Shown here: positions 9,194-16,961 of the stretch, piece after piece | How positions within the stretch are numbered: position 1 is the first letter of the stretch | Layout: each line of letters begins with the position of its first letter | Source of the DNA: Corynebacterium halotolerans YIM 70093 = DSM 44683 | GTDB taxonomy: Bacteria > Actinomycetota > Actinomycetes > Mycobacteriales > Mycobacteriaceae | Assembly: GCF_000341345.1 (NCBI RefSeq) | Contig: NC_020302.1 | Span: 104,075-168,074 of the forward strand | Reading direction: 5' to 3' | Length of the DNA: 64,000 bases | Translations under genes and position numbers: made by a program | The notes under the pieces: generated by a model | Told to the model about the DNA's origin: nothing | Database searches by the model: none | Seen by the model: the letters and a program-made list of their open reading frames with translations, nothing else

Positions 9194-9232
9194 TAAGGTC
9201 AGCCTCACAGAGTTAAGGCAAGCCTAACCTAT
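9194..9232. promoter_or_regulatory. Two adjacent DtxR-type boxes upstream of hmuO
   Basis: The box at 9214-9232 matches the 19-bp consensus at 17 positions. A weaker one at 9194-9212 matches at about 14 and lies one base away. A double site at the promoter fits iron repression of heme oxygenase. Confidence 0.85.
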
Positions 9233-9262
9233 TGGGCTTTACCGAAGAGAGGGGCTTGATTC

Positions 9263-9931
9263 ATGCTCATCGCCAATGAAGCGCCGTTGTCCGTCAGTCT
9301 GCGCGAGTGTACCGCCGCCGCCCACGGCCACGCCGAGCAGTCGCCGTTCATGTCCCGCCTGGTCCGGGGCACGCTGACCCGGGGTGCCGTCGCGGATTAC
9401 GCCGGCCAGCTCTGGTTCGTCTACGCCGCCCTCGAGCGGGCGGTGCGGGGCAACATGCATCTGCCGTACCTGGCGGCGATCGCGGATCCGCGGCTCGAGC
9501 GTCTCGACGCCCTCGAGCGCGACCTGCTGGAGCTGGTGGGACTGGACTGGCGTGAGAAACTCGTCCCCGGTCCGGGTACCGCCGCCTACGTGGCGCGCCT
9601 AGACGAGCTGGCCGACAAGGGGGACCAGCTCGGCCTCATCGCCCACCATTACGTCCGTTATCTGGGGGACCTGGCGGGCGGACAGGTCATCGCGCGCATG
9701 TTGCGTCAGCGCTACGGCATCGGCGAGCGGGGCGTGAACTTCTACGACTTCTCATCGATCGGCAAGATCAAGCCCTACCGCGACGCCTACCGTGCACGTC
9801 TCGACGCCCTCGGCCTCGACGCCCCGGGGTCCGGCTGGCTGATCTCCGAGGCCAACCGGGCCTTCGATCTCAATGGCGGCGTCTTCCGGGATCTCGCCGA
9901 GCGGCACTGCCCGGTCACCGAATCCCTGTAG
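9263..9931 (+). CDS. hmuO: Heme oxygenase, biliverdin-forming
   Basis: The 222-residue protein matches corynebacterial HmuO. The proximal heme ligand is His21 in CTAAAHGHAEQ, and the distal-helix glycine motif GDLAGGQ lies near residue 140. The length equals the family norm (about 215-220). It opens heme to biliverdin, CO and iron in the cytoplasm so that host or environmental heme can serve as an iron source. GAGAGGGG lies 8 bases before the ATG, and two DtxR boxes lie 30-70 bases upstream. No heme-uptake genes (hmuTUV, htaA) are in this window. Confidence 0.95.
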   Translation: MLIANEAPLSVSLRECTAAAHGHAEQSPFMSRLVRGTLTRGAVADYAGQLWFVYAALERAVRGNMHLPYLAAIADPRLERLDALERDLLELVGLDWREKLVPGPGTAAYVARLDELADKGDQLGLIAHHYVRYLGDLAGGQVIARMLRQRYGIGERGVNFYDFSSIGKIKPYRDAYRARLDALGLDAPGSGWLISEANRAFDLNGGVFRDLAERHCPVTESL

Positions 9932-10039
9932 CCGTCTCCCGGGTGTCGCATGTGGGGGTGATGGCAAAGAACGTTCCATCGAGGTCACGGGGCCGGTCGG
10001 GGGTAACGGGTGGAACCTTCATCTGCAATCCGCTGCAAA

Positions 10040-10058
10040 TAAAGCAAGCCTTACCTAA
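10040..10058. promoter_or_regulatory. DtxR-type iron box upstream of the exported orphan protein
   Basis: This 19-bp element matches the DtxR consensus at 17 positions. It lies 68 bases before the ATG of the next gene, which places that gene in the iron regulon. Confidence 0.82.
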
Positions 10059-10125
10059 TCTCGATTTCGGTGGCGGTGCAAGCACGACGCGCCGCCCCCA
10101 CCACGACCAAGGAGAACAAGCGCCC

Positions 10126-10773
10126 ATGAACACCACCCGCTGCATATCGGGGACCACGGCTACGGTTGTCGCCGGCTCTGCGCCGGTGATCCCGGCCGTG
10201 GCCGCCACGGATGGTTCCGGGGTTGCGACCGGAGCCAGCAACGGCGGCACCTTCCCCCGGGGTGCCAGCGCGACCTTCCTCGGCCACCCCGCTTCTCCCA
10301 TGGCGGGTGGCCGGGTCACCGGCAGCGGTGGGGCAGCCTTCGCCGACGGGGAATTCACCTCCCCCGTCAACGCGGAGAACCCCGCCATCGGCTCGCAATG
10401 CAGCGCCGTAACCGCGTTCGACGGCGGTGCCGAGCCGACCGAGGGCGAGGCCGACGACGGTATTCCCCCGATCGCCTCCACTTGGGCGGACCCCCTCACC
10501 CCGGCAACGGGTGAGTTCAGTGCGGTGCAAATGGGCACCTTCGCCGCACAGGGCGCCGTCGACTCCCTTGGCCGTTATGCACCGGACCCCGGAATGGCGA
10601 CGGCCAGTCTGGATCTGAGCTTCGCCGAGTACCACGAACCCGCCCCGACACCGACCGCCGGCAGCTCCTCCGGCGGGCCCGGTCTCGCGGTGTTGTTCGC
10701 GGTGCCCGACGGAACAGCCGCTCCGGCCGCCGACGCGCCGGGTGCCATCCCCGCTCCACAACTACTCGCCTAG
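10126..10773 (+). CDS. Predicted exported, iron-regulated protein of unknown function
   Basis: The 215-residue product begins with a short polar start and a hydrophobic stretch ending PVIPAVAAT, consistent with a Sec signal peptide. The mature part is low in Lys and Arg and rich in Gly, Ala, Pro and acidic residues. It has no C-terminal membrane anchor, no heme-binding HtaA repeat and no family I recognise. Start ATG 10126 has a GGAGAA ribosome site. It lies behind hmuO and carries its own DtxR box, so it is probably induced on iron starvation. A surface or secreted role in iron or heme handling is an inference from that context only. Confidence 0.6.
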   Translation: MNTTRCISGTTATVVAGSAPVIPAVAATDGSGVATGASNGGTFPRGASATFLGHPASPMAGGRVTGSGGAAFADGEFTSPVNAENPAIGSQCSAVTAFDGGAEPTEGEADDGIPPIASTWADPLTPATGEFSAVQMGTFAAQGAVDSLGRYAPDPGMATASLDLSFAEYHEPAPTPTAGSSSGGPGLAVLFAVPDGTAAPAADAPGAIPAPQLLA

Positions 10774-10817
10774 GAGGCCTATACGACCGAATCCTCATCA
10801 TCAACGGAAAGTGCGCA

Positions 10818-10850
10818 GGCCCGGGTACCGGAAGTCCACCCGGGCCTTCG
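10818..10850 (+). terminator. Hairpin terminator after the exported protein gene
   Basis: A 9-bp stem GGCCCGGGT/ACCCGGGCC with an 11-base loop is followed by TTCGT, 44 bases after the stop. Confidence 0.7.
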
Positions 10851-10946
10851 TGCTGCCGAATCCCGCTCCCGTTCCGCCGATGACTGCAGAGCGGATCCAC
10901 ACAAACCCCGCCCGTCGCTACGCTGGCTGGGGAGAGGGAGGATGAG

Positions 10947-12368
10947 ATGAGCGAACTACAGCACGTCAACACCGTCGACGAGGCCATCGACCGCCTCGCC
11001 GAGCTCTACGACCACTCCGCGGACCTCGCGCGCCGGATCCTGGAGAACGGCAACTACGACGACTACCGCGCCGTCGTCTACCCGAAGGTGGTCGTCGACG
11101 TGAAGGAGTGGCGCCCGATCGCCCGCACGGAACCCTTCGGCTACGTCAACGAGGCCGGCCGCTACTCCGCCACCCTGTCCAAGCCGGGCCTCATGCGCAG
11201 CTACCTGCATGACCAGCTGACCCGCCTGACCGGCAACTACCCCTGCGAAATCCACGTCGGCCCCTCGGACATCCGCATCCCACCCGAGTACATTCGCGGC
11301 GTCGAGGGCATCACCGAGGCCCGCCGCGCCGGGGACTCCGCCGACGCCATCCCGCGCCCCACCCTCGACGACGTCCACGACGCCATCGTCGACGGCGAGT
11401 GGGAGGCCTTCCACGGCGAGGAGAAGCCGCTGTTCCAGTTCGGCCCGCAGCGTTTCGACATCGCCTGCGCCCGCATCGAGCACTACACCGGCATCCAGGT
11501 GGACACGGTGCAGAAATACATCCTGTTCACCAACTACGCCATGCACGCCTTCGAGTTCGTGAAATTCGGCCTGCGCCAGATCGCCAGCGGGAAGTCCCGC
11601 TACAGCAGTCTCATCCTGCCCAACGGGCAGAAGATCGACTCCGAGCACGCCGCCCAGGTCGACGTCGACGCGCTCACCCTGGCCTCCCGCTACCAGATGC
11701 CGCGCTATGACCTGCGCACCCCGGACGGCGACGGCATCACCATGATCAACATCGGCGTCGGCCCGTCGAACGCGAAGACGATCACCGACTGCCTGGCCGT
11801 GCTGCGCCCGGAGGCCTGGATCATGATTGGTCATTGCGCCGGCCTGGACGGTCGCATGCGCATCGGCGATCTCATCCTGGGCAACGCCTACCAGCGCCAG
11901 GACCACATCCTCAACGAGCGCATCACCCGCGACATCCCGATCCCCGCGGTGCCGGAGATCCAGCGCGCGCTGGAGGCGAGCGTGGATGAGATCTACGGCG
12001 GCGACCACTCCCTGATGCGCACCGGCACGGTGCTGTCCACCGACGACCGCAACTGGGAGTGGCACACCCCGCGCGAGCTGTGGGAGTGGCTGCGCGGCTC
12101 CACGGCCGCGGCCGTGGACATGGAGTCCTGCGCGCTGGCCACCAACGGGTACCGGTACCGGATTCCGTACGGCACGCTGCTGAGCGTGTCCGACCTGCCG
12201 CTGCACGCGGTGCCGAAGCTGCCCGCCCAGGCGCAGGCGTTCTACTCCAACTCCAAGGAGGCGCACGTGATGTGCGCGGTGCGTGCGGTGGAATCGCTTG
12301 CCGACGACCCCGAGCGCCTGCGCACCAGGAAGCTGCGGCGGGCGATGGGGGAGGTGCCGTTCAGGTAG
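10947..12368 (+). CDS. amn: AMP nucleosidase
   Basis: The 473-residue protein has the N-terminal AMNp domain (residues about 10-170) followed by a PNP/UDP-phosphorylase fold. That fold carries IGVGPSNAKT, the MIGHCAGLDGRMRIGD loop and AVDMESCALATNGYRY, where the conserved Met-Glu holds the ribose. The length is close to E. coli Amn (484). The enzyme hydrolyses AMP to adenine and ribose 5-phosphate and so regulates adenylate pools. GGGAGGA precedes the ATG at 10947; another ATG at 10942 is out of frame. It is monocistronic and convergent with the malonate locus. Confidence 0.93.
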   Translation: MSELQHVNTVDEAIDRLAELYDHSADLARRILENGNYDDYRAVVYPKVVVDVKEWRPIARTEPFGYVNEAGRYSATLSKPGLMRSYLHDQLTRLTGNYPCEIHVGPSDIRIPPEYIRGVEGITEARRAGDSADAIPRPTLDDVHDAIVDGEWEAFHGEEKPLFQFGPQRFDIACARIEHYTGIQVDTVQKYILFTNYAMHAFEFVKFGLRQIASGKSRYSSLILPNGQKIDSEHAAQVDVDALTLASRYQMPRYDLRTPDGDGITMINIGVGPSNAKTITDCLAVLRPEAWIMIGHCAGLDGRMRIGDLILGNAYQRQDHILNERITRDIPIPAVPEIQRALEASVDEIYGGDHSLMRTGTVLSTDDRNWEWHTPRELWEWLRGSTAAAVDMESCALATNGYRYRIPYGTLLSVSDLPLHAVPKLPAQAQAFYSNSKEAHVMCAVRAVESLADDPERLRTRKLRRAMGEVPFR

Positions 12369-12460
12369 GGGAAGAAGCCCGAGTTGTGACTTTTGATGGC
12401 CCTTAAGCCGGAATGGCCATCCTCCCCGTTACTTTTGAGAAAGTTCCGTGATCGACACGG

Positions 12461-13384
12461 CTACCTGCGGGACCGGGCGAGAGTCTCCTGGATTCCGGCG
12501 TTGTCGGTGCACCAGGCTTGCGAATCGCCCTTGACGTCGCGGAGCAGACCGATGAGGTTGTTGCCGGGGGAGACCTGAATCCAGTTGTCCATGCCTCGCT
12601 CAGAGAGCGCGGCCACACCGATACTCCACTGAACCGGTTGGTCGGTAGCGTGGACCAGGTCGTCACTTAGCTGTGATGCCGTCCTGATCATGCGGCCGGT
12701 GGTGTTGGCCAGGAGTGGGAACCCGGGGCGATTCATCTTCACATCTGCCATCGCCTCGCCCAGTGTCCGGCGTGCTGGCATCATCAGCGGGCTATGCGCG
12801 GGCACGGCGACGGCGAGCCGCACCATCCGTTGGGCTCCGGACCTTTGCACCAGAGGCTCCAGCTTCTCAAGCGCAGCCTCTGAGCCGGAGACCGTGATCT
12901 GGCTCGCCGAATTCAAGTTGGACAGCCAGATCTCCTCGCCGTCCTCGCGGAGCTGTTCCGTCAAGCGCGCCAAGGCGGTTTCGTTGAGGCCGATGACAGC
13001 TGACATTCCATACCCAGTCGGCGCAGCGGCCGCCATACCGGACGCTCGCACGTCCACCATGCGTAGGGCATCGGGGAACGAGAGTGCCCCGGCGGCGACG
13101 GCTGCGCTCCACGCACCGAGAGAATGCCCGGCAGCGTATTCGGGCCTCAACCCGGATTCAGAGAGCGTCCGCGCGATCCCCGTCTGCAGTATCAGCAGGG
13201 AGAGTTGTACCGCTCTCGTTCCATGCAGTGCTTCCGCATCATCCAGCGCCCAGGCATCCTCGCCGAGGACCTCCGAGGCTGTCTCCACGTGCTCATGGAC
13301 TACAGGAAGCACCGCCCAATCGTGGAGCATGCCGGGGATCTGGCTGCCCTGTCCCCCGAACAGCAACGTCGTTGTCATCTTCAA
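12461..13384 (-). CDS. mdcH: Malonate decarboxylase epsilon subunit (malonyl-CoA:ACP acyltransferase)
   Basis: The 307-residue acyltransferase has FGGQGSQIPGM at its start and the catalytic GHSLGAWSAAVAAGAL near residue 87. This is the FabD/MdcH fold. MdcH loads malonyl from malonyl-CoA onto the carrier subunit to start the cycle. It is the last gene of the mdc operon and overlaps mdcG by 4 bases. It was distinguished from FabD by this context. Confidence 0.9.
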   Translation of the reverse strand: MKMTTTLLFGGQGSQIPGMLHDWAVLPVVHEHVETASEVLGEDAWALDDAEALHGTRAVQLSLLILQTGIARTLSESGLRPEYAAGHSLGAWSAAVAAGALSFPDALRMVDVRASGMAAAAPTGYGMSAVIGLNETALARLTEQLREDGEEIWLSNLNSASQITVSGSEAALEKLEPLVQRSGAQRMVRLAVAVPAHSPLMMPARRTLGEAMADVKMNRPGFPLLANTTGRMIRTASQLSDDLVHATDQPVQWSIGVAALSERGMDNWIQVSPGNNLIGLLRDVKGDSQAWCTDNAGIQETLARSRR

Positions 13385-14043
13385 CTCCAGGGATCATTGA
13401 CTAGTTCAGGACCTGTGGAAGTACGCAGCATTACCGTCGGCTTCGGGATGAGTCCTACCGATCGGGCGAGTTCAGGGAAGACGACTCCACCCGACGGGGT
13501 CTCCACCAAGATATCGATCCTCGTTCCGCTCGCCTCGGCAGCGGCGCGGGCTGCGGTATCAACAGCCTTGATGGCAGCATCCTCCAGCGGGAGAGGGGCG
13601 TACAGGATGAGGTCCACGTCACTGGACTCCCGAACGGTTTCAGCTCCGGTGACCAGCTCGAATCCTACACTTCCGCCCGGTCCCCAGATCAGGGGAAATC
13701 CCTGGTCATCGAGTACCGTCAGTGCCTGGAACGCCTTGAGCTGCGGACGGTGGATTGGTAGCCCTCGAGCCTCATTTACGGTGACCCGCTCAGTGACGGC
13801 GGTGATCTCCACTTCCGCCGCCCACCGCTGGTGGCGTTCCTTGCCGCGGATGCCGATGGCCAGAGATGCCTGATCATTCGGTCGTGCACGCCGGATCACC
13901 GCCCAGGGAGCGGTGGCCAACGCCTCAGACACCCACGCCTGGTCTGCGCCTGCAGCCTGTTTGCTGAGTTGGGCCACGGCATCGGTGTTCAGTCTCACGA
14001 GGTCATGGACTCGTGGTCCGGTCCCCGCCTGCCTGTTTACCAC
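13381..14043 (-). CDS. mdcG: Holo-ACP synthase of malonate decarboxylase (phosphoribosyl-dephospho-CoA transferase)
   Basis: The 220-residue protein resembles MdcG. It has the nucleotidyltransferase-like GPGGSVGFELVTGAETVRES and the acidic SDVDLILYAP, typical of the family's metal-binding Asp pair. MdcG attaches the 2'-(5''-phosphoribosyl)-3'-dephospho-CoA prosthetic group made by MdcB to the carrier subunit. It overlaps mdcE by 7 bases at its start and mdcH by 4 at its end, so translation is probably coupled. Confidence 0.88.
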   Translation of the reverse strand: MVNRQAGTGPRVHDLVRLNTDAVAQLSKQAAGADQAWVSEALATAPWAVIRRARPNDQASLAIGIRGKERHQRWAAEVEITAVTERVTVNEARGLPIHRPQLKAFQALTVLDDQGFPLIWGPGGSVGFELVTGAETVRESSDVDLILYAPLPLEDAAIKAVDTAARAAAEASGTRIDILVETPSGGVVFPELARSVGLIPKPTVMLRTSTGPELVNDPWS

Positions 14044-14858
14044 TGGGCGTTCACGACCTCGCGGACTTTGAGGGAGAGGGCGCGTGAGTCATGCGCCTCC
14101 TTTGACTCGAGGCGGGAACGCAGGCTGTGATCGGAATCCGAGCGAATGTCACCGAGGGCGCCCACCAGTGTCTTACGCGCCGTCTCGAGATCCTCCTCGG
14201 TGGGAGCTTCCGGATTCTGGGGCGTGATCACCTCGGAGACGGCTCCGAGAGTGGCGAAGGACGCTCCGTCGAAGGCCATGGCGGGAACGGATTCGGCGGC
14301 CTTGTCTAGTTCCTCCACGGTCCGTTGGGTGATGCGAGCGGCTGCCTTCTTGCTCATCACCTGCACCTGGACGCCCTCGTGATCAAGGGCCACGATGCGG
14401 TTGGACTGCAGCCCGGTGGCGAGGAACGCGCCGGAAATCGCGTTGCCGACGATGAAGCTGATTATCGGGCGGCCATTCAACCGTGCCTGAGCGAGCGCGT
14501 TGACGGAGGTGGCCAGGGCATAGTTGATGCCGAAGAGCTCCTCGACGTAGCCATAGGCTTGGCTCGGGACGTCGATGATCAGTACGACCGGCTGCTGGGG
14601 GTCGTCGAGACCGTTGACCCACGCCGCCAGGTCAAGGGATTCTTTGAGCCCAACCTCTCCCTGGCGGACACGCGGAAAGGCGTTGTCGGGGTCGGGGACG
14701 ATGGCCGCCAGCGCAGCCGCGGTACCGTTCAAATCGACTTCACCAGTGAGCAGGGCACCGTGTCCCGGGGTTGCAGCGGTATTGAGGGCAGTGAACCACG
14801 CACGGCCGAATTCCGGCACAGTGAGGGTATCGAGGGTGAGGGTGTCGGGGGTGGTCAT
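14037..14858 (-). CDS. mdcE: Malonate decarboxylase gamma subunit
   Basis: The 273-residue protein has the crotonase/carboxyltransferase-like fold of MdcE. The segments VVLIIDVPSQAYGYVEELFGI and SFIVGNAISGAFLATGLQSNRI form the oxyanion glycines. Together with MdcD it decarboxylates the malonyl thioester to acetyl-carrier. The start overlaps the stop of the upstream mdcCD gene by one base (TGATG), the tightest coupling in the operon. Confidence 0.9.
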   Translation of the reverse strand: MTTPDTLTLDTLTVPEFGRAWFTALNTAATPGHGALLTGEVDLNGTAAALAAIVPDPDNAFPRVRQGEVGLKESLDLAAWVNGLDDPQQPVVLIIDVPSQAYGYVEELFGINYALATSVNALAQARLNGRPIISFIVGNAISGAFLATGLQSNRIVALDHEGVQVQVMSKKAAARITQRTVEELDKAAESVPAMAFDGASFATLGAVSEVITPQNPEAPTEEDLETARKTLVGALGDIRSDSDHSLRSRLESKEAHDSRALSLKVREVVNAQW

Positions 14859-16024
14859 CAGTTGCTCCTAACGGTGATGGCGCGGAAATCTTCGGAAGTG
14901 GGACGGGTAGTGGGGTCAATCTCGGAGAGCTGACGAAGGAGATCATCGGCGCAATCGGCGCGGTGGACCTCCTGCTTGTCGGTGCCGGCTTCGATTACAG
15001 CCCGGCGGATCTCGCTCGCGTTGTCGTCGACCAGGACATCGGCGCGACCGGTGGTCACGCGCTGCTCTCCGCCGATCATGCGCCAGATGGCCGGACGGTC
15101 GGAAGAATCGAGTTCCCCGATGCCCGCTTCCGTTTCGATGACTTCAGGACCGTTGAGTCCGAGTCGGCCTCCACGGGTCATGATTATGTGATCACAGAGA
15201 CCGGCGGCGATGCCCATGCCACCGAAGCACCCGACCATGCCAGCGACTACGCAGACGACCGGGATGTGACGCTGCAAGGCGACAATGGCGGAATGAATTT
15301 CGGCGATCGCCAGCAGACCCAGGTTGGCCTCCTGGAGCCGGATTCCGCCGGTCTCCAGCAGGAGAACGACCCGGATTGGTGTACCCGCCTCAGCATCGAC
15401 GAGCGCGCGTTCAAGGGCCGCGGCTATCTTCGCACCAGAGACTTCGCCGATGCCGCCGCCCTGGAACTTGCCCTCTAGACCGACAACGACGGCCGGATCA
15501 CCGTCGATGGTCCCTCTCGCGAGCACCGCGCCGTCATCGGACTCGGGGACGATGCCCTGCGGCTCGAGGTGTGTGGACTCAAGACGCTCGAAAGGTCCAA
15601 GTATCTCGCGGTACGTTCCCGGATCCAGCACCGCCTTAGTGCGCTGACGGGCACTGAGTTCGGTGAACGGCATTCTTGCGGATTCCTTGCTCAGCACTGG
15701 CGACTCATCGAGGATGGGCGCACTCTCCTCCGCCGTGGCCAGCTCGAAGGCCTGCGACAGGCGCAGGGTCACCATGCCGGGAGTGGCACCGAAGTCGTTG
15801 ATCTCAAAATCTCCCTCAAGATCGTTGCGGAAGAAGAAACGTTCGAGAACGTTTCTCCAGACGGTGTCGAAACCGTCAACGGAGGTGCGAACCGTTACCG
15901 TCGCCTTACCGGGGACGCTCGGCTCCGAGATGAGGATCTCCATGTCACCCGATCCGACAACACCGACATGTGTCTCGCGGTCGAACTTGATCGTTGCGGG
16001 GTACTGCTCAGTGATCGTTTGCAT
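14858..16024 (-). CDS. mdcCD: Fused carrier (delta) and beta subunits of malonate decarboxylase, MdcC-MdcD
   Basis: Residues 1-100 match the acyl carrier MdcC, with GVVGSGDMEILI placing the prosthetic-group serine at Ser25. Residues about 115-388 match the beta subunit MdcD, with ELSARQRTKAVLD, GGGIGEVSGAKIAAALE and GGIRLQEANLGLLAI. In Klebsiella and Malonomonas the two are separate proteins. The frame is continuous here with no internal stop, and the ~15-residue joint contains PILDESPVLS. The fusion would tether the carrier to its decarboxylase. It lies between mdcB and mdcE with overlaps of 17 and 1 bases. Confidence 0.88.
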   Translation of the reverse strand: MQTITEQYPATIKFDRETHVGVVGSGDMEILISEPSVPGKATVTVRTSVDGFDTVWRNVLERFFFRNDLEGDFEINDFGATPGMVTLRLSQAFELATAEESAPILDESPVLSKESARMPFTELSARQRTKAVLDPGTYREILGPFERLESTHLEPQGIVPESDDGAVLARGTIDGDPAVVVGLEGKFQGGGIGEVSGAKIAAALERALVDAEAGTPIRVVLLLETGGIRLQEANLGLLAIAEIHSAIVALQRHIPVVCVVAGMVGCFGGMGIAAGLCDHIIMTRGGRLGLNGPEVIETEAGIGELDSSDRPAIWRMIGGEQRVTTGRADVLVDDNASEIRRAVIEAGTDKQEVHRADCADDLLRQLSEIDPTTRPTSEDFRAITVRSN

Positions 16025-16907
16025 TGTCTGCTCCCAGAATTGATGTGAGGAATAGTGCGCAGGCCAACAGATCTGCGCTGCCGCCGGGGGACAGGCGACG
16101 GAGGGTGAGCTGCTCGTCTAAGGCGGCCAGGGAAGCCGTGGCGATACGATCGTCGGGGAGGAGCTCATCGATGAGGGCGGCCGCCGAGCCCTGGACGAAG
16201 TTGAGCCCCTCGTTCCCTCCACGGTGGAGGATGCAGGTGTCGTCGAGGCTGCTCATGCTTGTCAGGAGACCGCGTAGCTGTCGATCATGATCGGGATAAG
16301 GAGCGTCTCGGGGGCCAGAGCGGCCCATTGCCTGCAGGATTGCGAGCACGTGGGGAAACCCGGAGGCGGCCTCTGAGACCGCTCCCCCCACGCGGTAACG
16401 CTTACGTACCGAAGCTCCCGGCCGCGGCTGGTTGTCGACAAAGGAGTCGCGGATCGAGGCGAGCCGGCCTGCGCGCTGAGTGATCGTGGTCCCGGTGAAG
16501 GGAACATGAACGTCCCGTCCGGCTAGTCCAGCGGTGGCGATGACCATGAGACCGAGATTCCAGATGGCTCCACGATGGGTGTTGACACCTCCGGTCGCTG
16601 CCATCATCTTCTCTTCGCCATGACGTCCGATCCTGCCGACCTCGTCCCGCAGTTCCTGTCCCACCTCTAGGCTCATCCCGGCGTGGGCAAGCTCTCCGAA
16701 TGTCGATTCCAGGGTGCGGGCGGAGTGCCGCATGAGGTGGATGTCCATGTCGCTGTGCCCGCGCTCGCCGTCGGGGCCGACAAGCCCGGGTTTGCCCGGA
16801 AGATTGACCTCCTCGAGCAAAGCTTCAACGGCCCAACGTGCCAACCGGTCCGGTGAAGCAAACGCATTAACCGTGGCCGGCTTCGCGGCAAGCAGTGTTT
16901 CGGTCAT
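16008..16907 (-). CDS. mdcB: Triphosphoribosyl-dephospho-CoA synthase
   Basis: The 299-residue protein belongs to the CitG/MdcB family. It has GKPGLVGPDGERGHSDMD near residue 38 (the conserved P-G-L-V…G-x-H-x-D motif), GGVNTHRGAIWNLGL and HRGGNEGLNFVQGSA. MdcB condenses ATP with dephospho-CoA to make the precursor of the carrier's prosthetic group. It starts 54 bases after mdcA ends, with a GAGGAG ribosome site, and overlaps the mdcCD gene by 17 bases. Confidence 0.92.
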   Translation of the reverse strand: MTETLLAAKPATVNAFASPDRLARWAVEALLEEVNLPGKPGLVGPDGERGHSDMDIHLMRHSARTLESTFGELAHAGMSLEVGQELRDEVGRIGRHGEEKMMAATGGVNTHRGAIWNLGLMVIATAGLAGRDVHVPFTGTTITQRAGRLASIRDSFVDNQPRPGASVRKRYRVGGAVSEAASGFPHVLAILQAMGRSGPRDAPYPDHDRQLRGLLTSMSSLDDTCILHRGGNEGLNFVQGSAAALIDELLPDDRIATASLAALDEQLTLRRLSPGGSADLLACALFLTSILGADNANDH

Positions 16908-16961
16908 CAGAGATTATTCTCCTCGTTGTTGTTCCACGTCAGGAACGTGAAAGCAGTACGG

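Noticed and set aside
10956-12266. 436-codon minus-strand frame opposite amn
   Set aside because: Ala/Val/Gly/Asp-rich shadow with no recognisable fold; the amn frame has clear motifs.
12395-12421. Hairpin GATGGCC/GGCCATC between amn and mdcH as a terminator
   Set aside because: Only 7 bp of stem with a 13-base loop and no T-run; too weak to call.
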